Counted from the first letter of the stretch, positions 1 through 6,425 are shown. The stretch is 10,021 bases of DNA from Chloroflexota bacterium (GCA_016190465.1 JACPQP010000346.1:1-10021), one strand, 5' to 3'. The notes: generated by a model from the letters alone, not told the origin. Numbers and translations: made by a program.

Positions 1-214
1 GGCTAGTAGACAGTAACAGGCTGTTGATGGTATTGGGGACGCCTTGACCCTGCCAAGAAGGGCACGGCCCTCGCCGGGCCTTCCCTGAGGGGCTACGAGC
101 TTTCGGCGAGTTGCTTTGATTGGGAGCCCGCCTGGCCCGCGTCGCGAAAACGATCGCCGGCTGCCTTTCACGGATGCCCGCGATGCACACTTGACGCAGG
201 AGGTGGACTCGGCT
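1..214. other. Upstream leader, no identifiable gene
   Basis: I see no convincing gene here. An open frame at 3-47 that ends in TGA could be the last few codons of a gene beginning before the window, but it is too short to judge. A 5-bp inverted repeat, GGCCC (66-70) and GGGCC (76-80), is weak. No clear -35/-10 pair was found. An open frame in phase with the URO-D-like gene reaches back to a TTG at 116, but the residues it would add look like non-coding translation, rich in Arg and Pro. The Shine-Dalgarno sequence AGGAGG at 198-203 marks the likely end of this leader. Confidence 0.5.
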
Positions 215-1348
215 GTGGGCCGAACCGCACGCGAGAAGATCTTTGAGAGCGACGTGCTGTCCAAACGCGAGCGCGTCGAGCGAACGCTGAATCACCAGCC
301 GGTGGACCGGGTCGCCCTTCACGACCAGGTCAGCTACAACCCGGGCGTCATCGCGGCCTACACCGGCAGGCGCGTCGACGGGTTCGACTACGGGATCGAG
401 AACATCTGCGCGGTCATCCGAAAGACGCTGGATGCCTGCTTCCCGCCGCGGGCGCCGGTGGGCACCGATCGCGTGGTCACCGAGGACGGGTTCGTCCGCC
501 AGAACGACAACTGGACGACCTGGCGCGTCAGTCGGCCATTCGACGATGTCCCGGGAGCGCGGGAGTGCCTGCTTCGCCGAACAGCGCGGCTGCGACGGGC
601 GACGTTCGACGCCGGCCAGGCTCGCCAGGGCTACCACGCCGCGATGACACGGCTCCAGGGGCTGGTCGGAGAAACTGTCATCGTCGACACCAGCAGCGCG
701 GTTGGCCTGTGCTCTTCCTACGACGACATCGGGCTCGAGCTCTACTCCTACCTCTACGCGGATCATCCTGACGTGGTCGCCGAGTACATCGAGACCTACA
801 CGACCAACGAGATCCAGCGGGTCCACGCGATCGCCGACCCGGAGCTCTCGCCGGTGATCCTGGTCGCCGACGACTTCGCGAGCAAGCGGGGACCGATCTT
901 CAGCCCGACCTTCCTGAGTCGCGAGCACTTTCCGCGGCTGAAGCGGCTGGTGGCGGCCTGGCACGACCACGGAATGACGGTGATCTACCACAGCGACGGC
1001 AACTGGAAGCAGGTGATCCCGGACCTCATCGCCTGTGGCGTGGACGGATTCTACTGCCTGGAGCCCGGGAACGGCATGGAGATTGTGGAGCTCAAGAACA
1101 CCTGGCCAGACGTGGTCTGGATGGGCGGGGTTGACGGCGTGGATCTGATGGAGCGGGGCACTCCCGAGGCGGTGCGCCGGGAGGTCCACCGGCACATCCG
1201 GGAGACTGATGCGCTGCGGGCCGGAGGCATGTTCGTGGGCTCGTCCAGCGAGATCAACCCGCCGATGAAGCCGGAGAACTTCCGGGCGATGGTGGACGCT
1301 GTCGGCGAGGTCCTGAACCCGGATCTCTCGCCGAAAGCGACCAGATGA
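215..1348 (+). CDS. URO-D-fold protein (uroporphyrinogen decarboxylase/methyltransferase superfamily), substrate unknown
   Basis: A 377-residue protein of the URO-D superfamily, whose TIM-barrel fold is shared by heme uroporphyrinogen decarboxylase and corrinoid methyltransferases such as MtaA. Seen: the opening pattern 'KRERVERTLNHQPVDRV'; a central 'HSDGNW' (His259, Asp261) followed by 'GVDGFYCLEPGNGME'; 'GGVDGVDLMERG' near residue 305; and the C-terminal 'GSSSEINPPMKPENF' near 342-356. The Arg-rich N-terminal substrate signature of true heme URO-D is absent. The His-x-Cys and distal Cys zinc ligands of MtaA-type methyltransferases are also absent, with Ser/Asp in place. Neither activity can therefore be assumed. 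The start chosen is GTG 215, because AGGAGG (198-203) lies 11 nt before it; GTG 254 or TTG 116 are alternatives. The gene ends 22 nt before the GH42 start, so the two are probably one operon. Such URO-D-like genes recur in sugar-catabolic loci, where their role is unclear. Confidence 0.8.
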   Translation: MGRTAREKIFESDVLSKRERVERTLNHQPVDRVALHDQVSYNPGVIAAYTGRRVDGFDYGIENICAVIRKTLDACFPPRAPVGTDRVVTEDGFVRQNDNWTTWRVSRPFDDVPGARECLLRRTARLRRATFDAGQARQGYHAAMTRLQGLVGETVIVDTSSAVGLCSSYDDIGLELYSYLYADHPDVVAEYIETYTTNEIQRVHAIADPELSPVILVADDFASKRGPIFSPTFLSREHFPRLKRLVAAWHDHGMTVIYHSDGNWKQVIPDLIACGVDGFYCLEPGNGMEIVELKNTWPDVVWMGGVDGVDLMERGTPEAVRREVHRHIRETDALRAGGMFVGSSSEINPPMKPENFRAMVDAVGEVLNPDLSPKATR

Positions 1349-1357
1349 GATGAGCGC

Positions 1358-1367
1358 AGAGGAGAGG
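1358..1367 (+). promoter_or_regulatory. Ribosome binding site that sets the GH42 start
   Basis: A purine-rich AGAGGAGAGG contains GAGGAG at 1359-1364, six bases before ATG 1371. The earlier in-frame ATG at 1350 overlaps the preceding gene's stop region and would place this site inside the coding sequence, so ATG 1371 is preferred. Confidence 0.7.
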
Positions 1368-1370
1368 ACG

Positions 1371-3563
1371 ATGCCCGAGAAAGTCACTTTCCCCTTCGGG
1401 ACGCACGTGTATCGCGAGCCGCGGGCGCCGATCGAGGAGACCCTTGCTGACCTGAAGACCGTGGCCCGGCTGGGATTCACGATGGTCAAGCTCCAGGAGT
1501 CGTGGGCCATCGACGAGCCGGCCGAGGGGGAGATCCACCTGGAGACGATCGAGCGGCTGATCGCGCGAGCCGGTGAGCTGGGCCTGGGGGTGTACCTCGG
1601 GCTGACGATGGAGCAGGCCCCCGCCTGGCTATGGCGAAAGTACCCCGATGCCTCGATGGTCTACGAGGACGGCACGCCCGATCACGACCCGACGCAATAC
1701 CTGTTGCCGGCCGACGGCAAGCCCGGACCCTGCTGGGACCATCCGGCCGCGCGCGACGCGGCGCAGCGGTTCATCGGGGCACTGGCCCGCCAGTTGGGGC
1801 GGTACGACAACATCGCCTGCTGGAACACCTGGCAGGAGATCGGCTTCTGGCCGCTACGGGCCGGGCACCTCGGCCTCTGCTACTGCGCCCACACGCTGGC
1901 CCGCTATCGCGAGTGGCTGCGATCGCGGTATGGGTCGCTCGCGGCGCTGAATGCGACCTGGCGCACCGCTTACGGCGACTGGGAGCACATCCAGCCGCCG
2001 CGCAAGGCGCCGGCGGTCCCGAGCTGGATCGACTGGCGCGACTTCATGGACAACGTCTATCTGTCGCGGGCCCTGGCCTTCCGGGTCCAGGCGCTCCGGG
2101 AGAACGACCCCGGCCATCGCCCGGTGTTCGCCCACGTGGCGAAGCCGGTCATCGGCGGTGGCGCCGAGTGGCGCTACGCCGCCCAGCACGACTTCTTCGC
2201 CCATTCAGTCTACCCGGCGGGGCGTGCGTTCAATGCGTGGGACGACGATGTCCCCAGGGCGGGCGCACCAGCGTCACGGGAGGCGACGCTGAACTACGAG
2301 ATGTGCACGAGCGTCGCGCTGGAGGGTGACTACACTCGCTCGGCCACTGGTCGGGACAAAGAGATGTGGGCAGCCGAATTCCAGGGCGGCCCGTACACAA
2401 GGCTCTTGCACAAGGGACGGGTGCCCTCTCCCGCAGACATCCGGCGCTGGGTGCTGACCGAGATCTCGGTGGGCGCCAGCGGCATCAGCTTCTGGAACCA
2501 CCGGGCCGAGATCTTCTGGTCCGAATGCAACGGGTACGGGCTGCTGGACAGTCGGGGCGACACGACGCCGCGGGCCGAGGAGGCCGGCCGACTCGCCCGG
2601 GCCCTGAACCGTCACGCCTCGCTGATCCGCAACAGTCGCCTGCCCCGGGCCGAGGTCGCCATCCTCGTCCGTGACGACCTCTGGCACTTTGCTCAGGCGA
2701 CGCCACCGGCGGCCGACCATCTGGCATACGATATCCGTGGGCTGTACCGGATGTGCTGGTCGGCCGGAGTGCAGGTGGACTTCGTCGAGGTGAGCCAGCT
2801 CGCCACTGGCGGGCTGGACGGCTACGCGCTGGCGATCCTTCCCTTCCCGCTGGCCCTGAGCGATGAGGTGGTGTCGCGACTGGCTGCCTACGTCGATCAG
2901 GGTGGTGTGCTGCTGGGCGAGGCGTGTCCGGGCCGGTACGATCGCTATGGGATGTGCCCGCGAGGGGAGATGGCTGCGGGCGCCGAGCCGCTGTTCGGCG
3001 CCCAGCACCGGTTCGTGGCGACCTGCCGGGAGCCTGGCACTGATGCCCGCTGGACTCCGGCCGAGCGCGGCTGGGGCGAGTTCCTTCCTCCCACGCGGCT
3101 CACTGGCACTGGCGTCTTCGCCGGAACGACCGTGACCGCGAACCTGTACGTCCAGACGTTCTCACCCACCACCGCCAGCCCGATCCTCATGCGGCACGGT
3201 GAGGTTGCGGGCGTGATCAACGCGCACGGGGCGGGACAGGCCATCCTGGTGGGCACCTACTTGGGGCATTCGGCGACCGCCCACGTGGACGGGAACAACG
3301 AGGGGTTTCTCGCGCGCGCCTTCGCGCTGGCCGGCGTTCGACCGGACTGCTCCGGCGCCATTCTGCGGCGACGTCGGGTCAACGGTCCGGATGAGGTCTG
3401 GCTGCTGACCAACCCTGAGGCCGAGCGGGCCGAGGCAGAGGTCGACACCGCCGGCTTCTCGGAGGTCGTCGATCTACTGAACGAGCCGCTCGTTCGGCAG
3501 GGGAACGTGATTACTGTTGCGGTGGATCCATTCGACGTCCGGTGCCTGATCCTGCGCCGCTGA
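1371..3563 (+). CDS. GH42-type beta-galactosidase-like glycoside hydrolase
   Basis: A 730-residue protein of glycoside hydrolase family 42 (clan GH-A), which releases terminal beta-galactosyl or related sugars with retention of configuration. The N-terminal TIM barrel (about 1-400) contains 'LQESWAIDEPAEGEI' and 'APAWLWRKYPDA'. The acid/base Glu156 is in 'WNTWQE', and the nucleophile Glu336 is in 'WAAEFQGG'. A flavodoxin-like trimerisation domain starts near 425 ('AEVAILVRDD', 'YVDQGGVLLGEACPG'), followed by a small C-terminal beta domain. Length fits the family (about 650-750). No signal peptide is visible, so it should act in the cytoplasm on imported substrate. Two oddities: Gln155 stands where clan GH-A enzymes nearly always have Asn before the acid/base Glu, and the Cys cluster (Cys121, Cys170, Cys172) has Thr175 where GH42 zinc sites have a fourth Cys. 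Galactose specificity is therefore not certain. It follows the URO-D-like gene in one probable operon. Confidence 0.88.
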   Translation: MPEKVTFPFGTHVYREPRAPIEETLADLKTVARLGFTMVKLQESWAIDEPAEGEIHLETIERLIARAGELGLGVYLGLTMEQAPAWLWRKYPDASMVYEDGTPDHDPTQYLLPADGKPGPCWDHPAARDAAQRFIGALARQLGRYDNIACWNTWQEIGFWPLRAGHLGLCYCAHTLARYREWLRSRYGSLAALNATWRTAYGDWEHIQPPRKAPAVPSWIDWRDFMDNVYLSRALAFRVQALRENDPGHRPVFAHVAKPVIGGGAEWRYAAQHDFFAHSVYPAGRAFNAWDDDVPRAGAPASREATLNYEMCTSVALEGDYTRSATGRDKEMWAAEFQGGPYTRLLHKGRVPSPADIRRWVLTEISVGASGISFWNHRAEIFWSECNGYGLLDSRGDTTPRAEEAGRLARALNRHASLIRNSRLPRAEVAILVRDDLWHFAQATPPAADHLAYDIRGLYRMCWSAGVQVDFVEVSQLATGGLDGYALAILPFPLALSDEVVSRLAAYVDQGGVLLGEACPGRYDRYGMCPRGEMAAGAEPLFGAQHRFVATCREPGTDARWTPAERGWGEFLPPTRLTGTGVFAGTTVTANLYVQTFSPTTASPILMRHGEVAGVINAHGAGQAILVGTYLGHSATAHVDGNNEGFLARAFALAGVRPDCSGAILRRRRVNGPDEVWLLTNPEAERAEAEVDTAGFSEVVDLLNEPLVRQGNVITVAVDPFDVRCLILRR

Positions 3564-3617
3564 GCTGTCCGGGTCTGGCGGCGCCCCCTTCACCCCCATC
3601 CAGGAGAGTGGGGAACC

Positions 3618-3658
3618 GGGGGCGCAGGGCGGGTGCATCGCGCCCGCCCTGCGCCCCC
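3618..3658 (+). terminator. Perfect 16-bp GC-rich hairpin, terminator-like without T-tract
   Basis: The arm at 3618-3633 (GGGGGCGCAGGGCGGG) pairs without mismatch to 3643-3658 around a 9-base loop (TGCATCGCG). Two more pairs, one of them G-T, can close part of the loop. It lies 54 bases after the GH42 stop. It is strong enough to stall polymerase or protect the 3' end of the upstream mRNA. The following sequence is ATCGCCCC, not a T-run, so the terminator role is inferred. Confidence 0.5.
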
Positions 3659-3681
3659 ATCGCCCCTTTGGGCGAGGTGCA

Positions 3682-3720
3682 GCCAGGTGGCTCCACCAGA
3701 GGCAAGTGGCATCACCTGGC
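3682..3720. promoter_or_regulatory. Inverted repeat GCCAGGTG/CACCTGGC upstream of the SDR gene
   Basis: Perfect 8-bp arms at 3682-3689 and 3713-3720 are separated by 23 bases. GGTGG (3686-3690) and CCACC (3693-3697) form a second small palindrome overlapping the left arm. The position, about 36 bases before the SDR start, would suit an operator or an mRNA structure close to the ribosome binding site. No regulator family can be named from this alone. Confidence 0.3.
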
Positions 3721-3755
3721 CAGTTGTCAACACACGATCTGAAAGGTGAACAACC

Positions 3756-4517
3756 ATGCGGCTTGATGGACAGATGGTCATCGTCACGGGCGCGGGTCAA
3801 GGCATCGGGTATGCCATCGCCGAGGCGTTTGCCAGGGCCGGTGGGGTGGTAGCCATCGCTGAGATCAACCCCGAAACCGGCCAGGATGCGGCCGAGCGCC
3901 TCGCGCGGCAGCGCTGCGCCGCCTGTTTTTGCCACGTGGACGTCCGCGACAAGGAATCGGTTCAGGCGATGGTCCGCGACTTCGAGGCGCGGTACGACCG
4001 CGTCGACGTTCTGGTCAACAACGCGGGAATGGTCGCCGTGGGGCCGTCGGTGGACTTCCCCGAGGAGACCTGGCGTGCCTCGATCGATAGCCTGCTCACC
4101 GGCACGTTTTTCTGCTGCCAGGCCGTTGCCCCGGGGATGATTCGCCGACGGAGCGGCAACATCATCAACATCAGCTCGTGCGCGGCGATGGGGGGCTGGC
4201 CGATGCGGGCGGCCTACAACGCGGCGAAGGCGGGCGTGGTCGCGCTCACTCAGGTGCTGGCGGTCGAGTGGGCGCAGCACAACATCCGGGTCAACAGCAT
4301 CGCCCCCGGCGTGACGTTGACCGAGAGCACCCAGAAGATCGTGGCGGCGGGCCTGGCCGACCAGCGGGGATACGAGCGACGCACCCCCCTGGGGCGGCTG
4401 GCGAAGCCCGAGGAGATTGCTCGTGTCGCCCTGTTCCTCGCGAGCGACGCGGCCAGCTACATCACTGGGGAGACGATCCGCGTGGACGGTGGATGGGTCG
4501 CCTACCAGTACTTCTAA
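3756..4517 (+). CDS. Short-chain dehydrogenase/reductase (classical SDR, NAD-type)
   Basis: A 253-residue classical SDR that should oxidise or reduce a hydroxyl/carbonyl on a small molecule such as a sugar or acid. Seen: the Rossmann motif 'TGAGQGIG' at 11-18; Glu36 at the end of beta-2, which favours NAD(H) over NADP(H); 'HVDV' at 60-63; 'NNAG' at 88-91; the catalytic Ser141 in 'INISS' with Tyr154 and Lys158 in 'YNAAK'; 'IAPG' after the active site; and the C-terminal 'ITGETIRVDGGW'. Length is normal (about 250). One oddity: the structural/catalytic Asn normally found in 'W...I.xNLTG' is Leu113 here ('WRASIDSLLTG'). The start ATG is supported by AAGGTGA at 3743-3749, six bases upstream. The gene stands between structured intergenic regions on both sides, so it may be its own unit. 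Its place between a glycosidase and a sugar transporter suggests sugar or aglycone oxidation, but the substrate is unknown. Confidence 0.92.
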   Translation: MRLDGQMVIVTGAGQGIGYAIAEAFARAGGVVAIAEINPETGQDAAERLARQRCAACFCHVDVRDKESVQAMVRDFEARYDRVDVLVNNAGMVAVGPSVDFPEETWRASIDSLLTGTFFCCQAVAPGMIRRRSGNIINISSCAAMGGWPMRAAYNAAKAGVVALTQVLAVEWAQHNIRVNSIAPGVTLTESTQKIVAAGLADQRGYERRTPLGRLAKPEEIARVALFLASDAASYITGETIRVDGGWVAYQYF

Positions 4518-4649
4518 CTAGCCCTCGGCAATCAGCTTTCAGCCGTCAGGAGCACGACGCGGCCACCGCCCTCGTTCCGGCTGATGGCTGACTGCCGATG
4601 GCTGATCGCTACGTATCTGGTGGCATCATCTCGAAGTCATCTTCCCGGC
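4518..4649. repeat. GCTGAT-type inverted repeat downstream of the SDR gene
   Basis: TCAGCCGTCAG at 4539-4549 faces CTGATGGCTGA at 4581-4591 (one G-T mismatch). TCGGCA (4525-4530) faces TGCCGA (4593-4598), and ATCAGC (4531-4536) faces GCTGAT (4601-4606). Together these make a long imperfect hairpin. Short GCTGA-rich tandem or inverted words of this kind are common as dispersed intergenic repeats in several GC-rich phyla. It could end the SDR transcript. No gene is visible. The in-frame ATG at 4598 lies inside the repeat and is not credible as a start. Confidence 0.5.
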
Positions 4650-4678
4650 TTGACACCTCGCTCCTCGTGCAGTATCAT
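4650..4678 (+). promoter_or_regulatory. Sigma-70-type promoter for the ABC transporter operon
   Basis: TTGACA at 4650-4655, a 17-base spacer, and TATCAT at 4673-4678. The -35 is a perfect match, the spacing is optimal, and the -10 has one mismatch to TATAAT. Transcription would begin near 4685, about 65 bases before the binding-protein ATG at 4751. It stands out because the rest of the window is so GC-rich. Confidence 0.7.
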
Positions 4679-4737
4679 TCGCGACATCGAATGAGTCAGG
4701 CTTCAATGGGTCTGGCTGGTCCGGTGATTCGCAGAGT

Positions 4738-4746
4738 GGAGGGTGA
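4738..4746 (+). promoter_or_regulatory. Ribosome binding site of the substrate-binding protein
   Basis: GGAGGGTGA ends four bases before ATG 4751, and its GGAGG core is eight bases away. It selects this start over in-frame ATGs at 4598, 4691 and 4706. Confidence 0.7.
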
Positions 4747-4750
4747 CTCA

Positions 4751-6274
4751 ATGGGTGGCACAGCATCGGTCAACGCTCTCAGCAGGCGGCGATTCCTGGT
4801 GAAGGCAGGCGGCGCGGCGCTCGGGACAGGCCTCTTCAGCCTGTTCGGCGCCGCGTGTCAGCCCCAGATCGTCGAGCGGGAAAAGGTCGTCACGCAGGTT
4901 GTCGAACGGCCCGTCGAGAAGATCGTGGAGAAACAGGTAACCCAGGTCGTCGAGAAACCCGTCGAGAAGGTCGTCGAGAAGCAGGTTATCGTCACTCCGA
5001 CCGTCCAGCCCCGGTCGGCGCAGACCATCACCATCACCTTCGGGACCGGCGGCACCCCCTGGATCTTCGAGATGTGGGACCGCATCTGGGGCGAGTTCGA
5101 GAAAGAGAACCCGCGGATAAAGGTGACCCGGAAGTTTGATCCCGCGTCGGACTGGTACAAGGTCCACAACAAGATCCGCGCGGGGACCGCCGAGGACGTC
5201 CTCCTGATGAACGACGACGACGTCTTCTTCCTGTCGGCGGCTGGCGCGATGACGATCCTGGACGACTACGTGAAGCGCGACCTCAAGCGGGACGACTACT
5301 TCGACCGGGCGTGGAAGGTCCGCACCGCGCCGGGGGGCGAGATCGGCGCTCTCCACCACGGCGGAAGGGTGCGCATCACCTACTACAACAAGAAGCATCT
5401 CGAAGAGGCCGGCATCAAGCCGGCCACCGACTGGGTCAAGGACAACTGGACCATCGACCAGTGGGAAGAGAACATGCGCAAGCTGACCCGGAAGAGCGGC
5501 GACCGGGTGGAGCGATACGGCGCCGGGCTCATCGGCTGCGTCGGCTACACCTGGATGCCCAACGCGGGGATCCCCTGGTGGAACGAGGACGAGACGGTCT
5601 CCCAGGTCAACCACCCGGAGGTCGTGGCCCTCTTCGAGCGGCTCGTCAACTGGCACATCAAGGACAAGATCGCCGTGCCGGTCGGCGAGAACCAGCTCGC
5701 GCTCTTCAACGCGGGCAAGCTTCCCCTCTACCAGGGCTTCATGCACGACGCCAAGTCGCTGAGCCCGGAGGTCGATTGGGGCGTGATGCCCTACATGAAG
5801 ATCAAGGTGGACCCCGCGGTCTCGTTCATGGAGGATGACACCTACGCGATCCCCGCGACAAGCAAGGTCCGGGACGAGGCCTGGCAGGCGAACGCGTACG
5901 CCATGAAGGAAAAGGCGCAGTGGGAGCTCGCCAAGACCGACATCAACGTGCCGAGCCTGCGGAAGGTGACGGAGAGCGCCGAGTACCAGGACGGCAACCC
6001 CTACGGCCACAAGGGGGTGACTCGAAAGATCTGGATGCAGGCGTATATGTACGCCTTCAGGCCCGCCACCAGCAACCCGATGGGCGAAGAGATGGCCAAA
6101 GCGATGTGCCGCGAGGACGGTGAGTTGCGCAGCGGACAGGTGCCGGTCAAGGCTTACCTGGACAAGCAGCAGGATCGCCTCACCAAGTTCTCCAAAGCCT
6201 CCAACTGGAACAAGATCAAGAACGACCGGCCGGGGTGGCGACTGCCAGGCATCCCGGAGAACGCGGGCCGTTAG
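4751..6274 (+). CDS. Sugar ABC transporter substrate-binding lipoprotein (SBP family 1, CUT1)
   Basis: A 507-residue extracytoplasmic binding protein that captures a sugar or oligosaccharide and delivers it to the two permeases encoded downstream. The N-terminus has a Tat-type signal, 'SRRRFLVK' at 11-18, then a hydrophobic stretch (about 19-35) and a likely lipid-anchored Cys36 in 'FGAAC'. The lipobox is atypical, with Gly rather than Leu at -3. Residues about 38-82 form a linker rich in Val, Glu and Lys, built on a 16-residue repeat (48-63 and 64-79); such linkers are characteristic of Chloroflexota binding proteins. The SBP_bac_1 fold follows, with features such as 'WDRIWGEFEKENP', 'ITYYNKKHLEEAGI' and 'LALFNAGKLPLYQG'. 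The start at 4751 is chosen because the signal peptide begins there, a ribosome site precedes it and a promoter lies just upstream. It is the first gene of the transporter operon. The actual ligand cannot be read from sequence. Confidence 0.92.
   Translation: MGGTASVNALSRRRFLVKAGGAALGTGLFSLFGAACQPQIVEREKVVTQVVERPVEKIVEKQVTQVVEKPVEKVVEKQVIVTPTVQPRSAQTITITFGTGGTPWIFEMWDRIWGEFEKENPRIKVTRKFDPASDWYKVHNKIRAGTAEDVLLMNDDDVFFLSAAGAMTILDDYVKRDLKRDDYFDRAWKVRTAPGGEIGALHHGGRVRITYYNKKHLEEAGIKPATDWVKDNWTIDQWEENMRKLTRKSGDRVERYGAGLIGCVGYTWMPNAGIPWWNEDETVSQVNHPEVVALFERLVNWHIKDKIAVPVGENQLALFNAGKLPLYQGFMHDAKSLSPEVDWGVMPYMKIKVDPAVSFMEDDTYAIPATSKVRDEAWQANAYAMKEKAQWELAKTDINVPSLRKVTESAEYQDGNPYGHKGVTRKIWMQAYMYAFRPATSNPMGEEMAKAMCREDGELRSGQVPVKAYLDKQQDRLTKFSKASNWNKIKNDRPGWRLPGIPENAGR
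4892..4987 (+). repeat. Two tandem 48-bp units encoding the V/E/K linker
   Basis: Unit 1 at 4892-4939 and unit 2 at 4940-4987 match at 38 of 48 positions. Each encodes 16 residues of the form TQVVE(R/K)PVEK(I/V)VEKQV. Several of the differences are synonymous third-position changes, so the protein repeat looks selected rather than freshly duplicated. Confidence 0.8.
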
Positions 6275-6425
6275 GAGCGCGGGGCGACGGGGCGACAGGG
6301 CGAGGAGCGTGGGGCGAGGAGGGAGGAGGCTCCTCCCTTCTCCCTCCCCCCTTGGGCACCACGGCCGCACCGGGTCGTCTCGGTGACCCCTGCGGGTAGA
6401 CTTGCTGCGGGACAGGGAGACAACT
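6275..6425 (+). promoter_or_regulatory. G-run and hairpin element between binding protein and permeases
   Basis: The 151-base gap starts with repeated GGGGCGA words at 6281, 6289 and 6311 and a variant AGGGCGA at 6297. A near-duplicate 14-mer starts at 6274 and 6304 (one mismatch). Four runs of three or more G (6281-6284, 6289-6292, 6298-6300, 6311-6314) fit a G-quadruplex pattern. A hairpin centred on G6329 follows. No gene is visible. Such elements often lower permease expression relative to the binding protein or protect the upstream mRNA, which is inferred here. Confidence 0.5.
6316..6342 (+). terminator. Long hairpin, likely attenuator or mRNA stabiliser
   Basis: GAGGAGGGAGGAG at 6316-6328 pairs with CTCCTCCCTTCTC at 6330-6342. 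There is one G-T pair and a 1-base centre, so the real loop must open by a few pairs. No T-tract follows, so partial termination or 3'-end protection is more likely than full termination. The permease genes downstream would otherwise lack a promoter. Confidence 0.45.

Larger units (their letters stand above)
3564..3755 (+). promoter_or_regulatory. Structured intergenic leader before the SDR gene
   Basis: The 192 non-coding bases contain a series of inverted repeats. GCGCCCCC at 3581-3588 is complementary to GGGGGCGC at 3618-3625. That second segment is also the start of a perfect 16-bp stem (3618-3633 with 3643-3658). The two hairpins share a strand and cannot form together. A small TCGCCC/GGGCGA hairpin follows at 3660-3675, then the inverted repeat GCCAGGTG/CACCTGGC (3682-3689/3713-3720). 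No T-tract follows any hairpin, so a classical intrinsic terminator is not shown. I found no good -35/-10 pair. The region may terminate or attenuate GH42-operon transcription, or may simply be dispersed palindromic repeats. Confidence 0.6.

Noticed and set aside
215..1348. Calling the first gene hemE (heme uroporphyrinogen decarboxylase)
   Set aside because: The N-terminal Arg-containing substrate signature is missing, and the context is sugar utilisation rather than heme synthesis.
2274..3008. A 244-codon minus-strand frame within the GH42 gene
   Set aside because: It lies wholly inside a well-supported hydrolase domain and shows no family features.
3618..3658. Classical rho-independent terminator
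   Set aside because: The hairpin is perfect but no T-run follows, so I kept it only as a terminator-like structure at moderate confidence.
4598..4750. Extending the binding protein to the ATG at 4598
   Set aside because: That start lies in a repeat and upstream of the promoter. It would also bury the Tat signal 50 residues into the protein.
4892..4987. CRISPR-like or non-coding tandem repeat
   Set aside because: There are only two contiguous 48-bp units, in frame within a gene and encoding a known type of lipoprotein linker, with no spacers.
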